Below are positions 62,620-64,000 of a stretch of 64,000 bases of DNA, piece by piece. A model generated the notes under the pieces. That model saw only the letters and a program-made list of their open reading frames with translations, was not told the origin of the DNA and ran no database searches. The stretch is from Clostridia bacterium. GTDB taxonomy: Bacteria; Bacillota; Clostridia; Oscillospirales; Acutalibacteraceae. Each line of letters starts with the position of its first letter. Positions within the stretch are counted from its first letter, which is position 1. The stretch covers positions 96,367 to 160,366 of the forward strand of contig JAFYLQ010000063.1 of NCBI GenBank assembly GCA_017550105.1. Reading direction: 5' to 3'. The position numbers were made by a program, and so were the translations under genes.

Positions 62620-62835
62620 TTATATGACCTCCTTTTTCGCTTTTTTGAGTAGCTTGATTAGTTCGTCAATCTCATCGGGGTAAAATGCAATGCCTTTTAG
62701 AGGCTTACCGTTTCGCCAACGTCGCACGTCGATACACGGTGCGTTGTCGCTCCACTTGATGATATTGATCTCCTTTGTGTCGTTGCGGTTTTCTCCTGCA
62801 ACTCCGATTTTCTTGATGATTTTGTATTCAAACAT
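62620..62835 (-). CDS. PC4/YdbC-like ssDNA-binding protein
   Basis: 71 residues. The pattern KEINIIKWSDNAPCIDVRRW... GKPLKGIAFYPDEIDELIKLL matches the transcriptional coactivator p15/PC4 fold (YdbC in Firmicutes), which binds single-stranded DNA as a dimer. It leads directly into the ParB-like gene. A role in element replication or transfer is likely. Confidence 0.7.
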   Translation of the reverse strand: MFEYKIIKKIGVAGENRNDTKEINIIKWSDNAPCIDVRRWRNGKPLKGIAFYPDEIDELIKLLKKAKKEVI

Positions 62836-62847
62836 TTTTGTTTCCTC

Positions 62848-63150
62848 CTAAAGTTTTTCAATTTGTTTTAAATAGGTTTCGCCCTTACTGCTTTGTTCGT
62901 AGACAAGCCTGAGTCTTGTGCCGTTGTCCATTTCGTAGAAGCCTAAATACCTCTGCCACCAGAACACCGGCGTTATGATCTTTCTTCCGTCTACCAACCG
63001 AAGAAAAAGGCGAAGCATACCGCCCCTTGCTTCCGCTTTCATTTCGAGCGTTCCGATATATTCACCGGGCTTGTCCATAAAAGCATAATCGCAGGTGACG
63101 ATTCCCGCATCCTGCATTTCTGCTCGGCTGTAGACCTTGTTGTTTGCCAT
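62848..63150 (-). CDS. Element-borne small protein, unknown
   Basis: 100 residues with AAAGGAG upstream. A compact alpha/beta pattern with many aromatic residues (FWWQRYLGFYEMD). It is the first gene of the leftward unit of this protein, PC4-like and ParB-like genes. Family not recognised. Confidence 0.6.
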   Translation of the reverse strand: MANNKVYSRAEMQDAGIVTCDYAFMDKPGEYIGTLEMKAEARGGMLRLFLRLVDGRKIITPVFWWQRYLGFYEMDNGTRLRLVYEQSSKGETYLKQIEKL

Positions 63151-63181
63151 TTGCTCACTCCTTTCTATAGATTAAAAGTTC

Positions 63182-63231
63182 ATTCTTTTTCGGAGAGTAA
63201 GTTATATATTTATTTATATATTTAAGACCTC
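63182..63231. other. AT-rich block beside the repeat field
   Basis: A nearly pure A/T stretch (63203-63225) is flanked by CGGAG and CTCCG. Next to iteron-like repeats it could be a DNA-unwinding element or hold the leftward promoter. Confidence 0.4.
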
Positions 63232-63255
63232 CGACTGTTTTTTGGTTTTTGCAAC

Positions 63256-63720
63256 CACCTCCTTTCATTTATTTGGAATTACACCCCCGATTTGCACCCC
63301 CTCACTAATTAGGAATTTAGAGACCGCTTTTGCACACCCACCTCGAAGGAAAATTTTTATCCCTTCACTCATTTGGACAAGGGGTGCTGTTTTGTACACC
63401 CATTTGTCGGGATTTCAGAGAAAATATTTTTTGCCCTTCACTTATCTGCAATGAGAGCAGTGTTTTGGACACCCAAATCATCAAAAAATATTTACCCCTC
63501 TACTAATTCCCACTGGGAGAGGTCAAATGCACACCCTTTTTGAGAGAAAATTTTTATCTCCTCACTTATTTGCAATGGGAAAGGGTGTTTTTTAAGTCTG
63601 TTTGCAAAAATTCCTTTCACTTGTTCCCACAGAGCACCCGCAAATTATCGGGTGTTTTTAAAAAGTTCTCTCACTAATTCGCACAGAGAAATGCCGATCG
63701 TTCACCCTGTTTTGAAAAAT
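63256..63720. repeat. Iteron-like field of about eight degenerate repeats
   Basis: The core YTCACTNATTNGNA recurs with its CA near 63266, 63303, 63366, 63439, 63501, 63563, 63618 and 63672, so steps are 37, 63, 73, 62, 62, 55 and 54 bp. Middle units also share TTTTGNACACCCA and AAAATTTTTAT. The 747-bp gap at 63151-63897 has no gene; this field fills most of it. It may be an origin, a ParB-type binding region or a regulatory array. Confidence 0.7.
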
Positions 63721-63726
63721 AGGCAT

Positions 63727-63757
63727 AAAAAAAGACGCCTATCTTTCGATAAGCGTC
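63727..63757 (-). terminator. Leftward terminator with no obvious gene
   Basis: GACGCCTATC and GATAAGCGTC pair (one mismatch) around TTTC, followed on the minus strand by TTTTTTT. The adjacent gene on its right is transcribed the other way. Confidence 0.65.
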
Positions 63758-63817
63758 AAACGAACTGTTGAATTTCAAAAAATGATAACACAAATGAATT
63801 TTTGTTTCGATTTTTTA

Positions 63818-63846
63818 TTGCTTTATTTGCGGTGTCGTGGTATAAT
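63818..63846 (+). promoter_or_regulatory. Promoter of the AbiEi-like gene
   Basis: -35 TTGCTT (63818-63823), 17-bp spacer, -10 TATAAT (63841-63846). Confidence 0.75.
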
Positions 63847-63862
63847 ACAAAAGAAAACATTA

Positions 63863-63875
63863 AACACAATGTGTT
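63863..63875 (+). promoter_or_regulatory. Palindromic operator of the AbiEi-like gene
   Basis: AACACA-A-TGTGTT lies about 10 bases after the predicted start of transcription. AbiEi antitoxins repress their own promoters by binding inverted repeats, so this is a good candidate site. Confidence 0.5.
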
Positions 63876-63897
63876 ATCGTTTGTTGGAGGTAGGACA

Positions 63898-64000
63898 TTG
63901 GAACATAAGGATATTATAAAAAACACAATTAGCGCCAACGGCGGTATTGCGAAGCTGTCTGCTCTCACATCCGCCGGAGTGCCAAAAGAGAAGATATATA
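63898..64000 (+). CDS. AbiEi-like type IV antitoxin / transcriptional regulator, 5' part
   Basis: Only the first 34 codons are in the window, from the TTG at 63898 with TTGGAGG upstream. The segment KNTISANGGIAKLSAL then TSAGVPKEKIY matches the N-terminal winged helix of AbiEi antitoxins, which control an AbiEii nucleotidyltransferase toxin in an abortive-infection system. The toxin gene would lie just outside the window. A stand-alone regulator of the same fold is also possible. Confidence 0.6.
   Translation, partial: MEHKDIIKNTISANGGIAKLSALTSAGVPKEKIY

Larger units (their letters stand above)
56810..64000. mobile_element. Integrated mobile element or island (runs off the window)
   Basis: From about 56.8 kb the content changes from chromosomal housekeeping and glycan genes to ParB-like, PC4-like and serine-recombinase genes, repeat arrays and toxin-antitoxin genes. 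The left edge is set between the SulP promoter and the last cassette; the right edge is outside the window. No clear paired attachment sites could be defined from this sequence alone. Confidence 0.65.

Noticed and set aside
63256-63720. Repeat field as a CRISPR array
   Set aside because: Cores are short and degenerate, the distance between them varies from 37 to 73 bp, and the sequence between cores is itself partly repeated.
63756-63968. Leftward 70-residue ORF over the AbiEi-like start
   Set aside because: It lies antisense to the AbiEi promoter, operator and start and has no ribosome site; the rightward gene has all three.

Overview
The window looks like the chromosome of a fibre-degrading anaerobic Firmicute (class Clostridia, probably Oscillospiraceae/Ruminococcaceae-like). 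This is inferred from moderate-to-low GC, strong GGAGG ribosome sites with frequent TTG/GTG starts, sigma-A promoters with 17-bp spacers, and the conserved recJ-relA-dtd-hemZ neighbourhood. The minimal SmsCB iron-sulfur system and the many glycoside hydrolases (GH2, GH3, GH16, GH39-like, GH78, GH130) point the same way. No rRNA or ribosomal protein is present, so the genus is not decided here.

Layout. 1-10.5 kb: end of an EEP-family gene, tRNA-Pro, an anchored GH39-like hydrolase with a small membrane protein, a PiT phosphate transporter, a secreted DNRLRE/amidase protein with a lipoprotein, a GH2 enzyme and a secreted phosphoesterase. 10.5-18.5 kb: argG-argH-argC-argJ-argB-argD-argF on the minus strand, a full glutamate-to-arginine route using the ArgJ acetyl cycle. 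Two ArgR-type operators 21 bp apart cover the argG promoter. 18.7-28.1 kb: a second secreted phosphoesterase, murD, then rightward smsC-smsB, rhamnulokinase, an M28-like membrane protein, GH130 and a MATE exporter. 28.2-38.9 kb: a leftward housekeeping run recJ, relA, dtd, MBL hydrolase, hemZ, nucleoside kinase, flippase, mazG, hup. 39-56.7 kb: glycan genes (GH78 with an esterase-like hydrolase; GH16, GPH transporter, Gfo/Idh oxidoreductase and GH3) mixed with unusual zinc-ribbon and membrane proteins, then a SulP transporter.

56.8-64 kb is a mobile region with different architecture. It holds a ParB-like protein, a PC4-like protein, a frameshifted large serine recombinase, an iteron-like repeat field and the start of an AbiEi-like type IV antitoxin gene. 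Next to the recombinase lies an array of small gene cassettes. Each has a similar promoter/RBS/start leader, a different ORF, and a nearly identical ~110-bp tail formed by the last codons of a serine recombinase plus its GNRA-capped terminator. One cassette is a type III toxin-antitoxin system: a ToxN/AbiQ-like RNase gene preceded by its own promoter, three 36-37-nt tandem RNA repeats and a hairpin. The other three cassette ORFs are unrecognised and are good candidates for defence or toxin-antitoxin functions.

How the parts fit: the chromosome supports plant-glycan hydrolysis and uptake, rhamnose phosphorylation and arginine self-sufficiency. The right end is a recombination-prone defence or addiction island that seems to have grown by repeated insertion at the 3' end of a recombinase gene.
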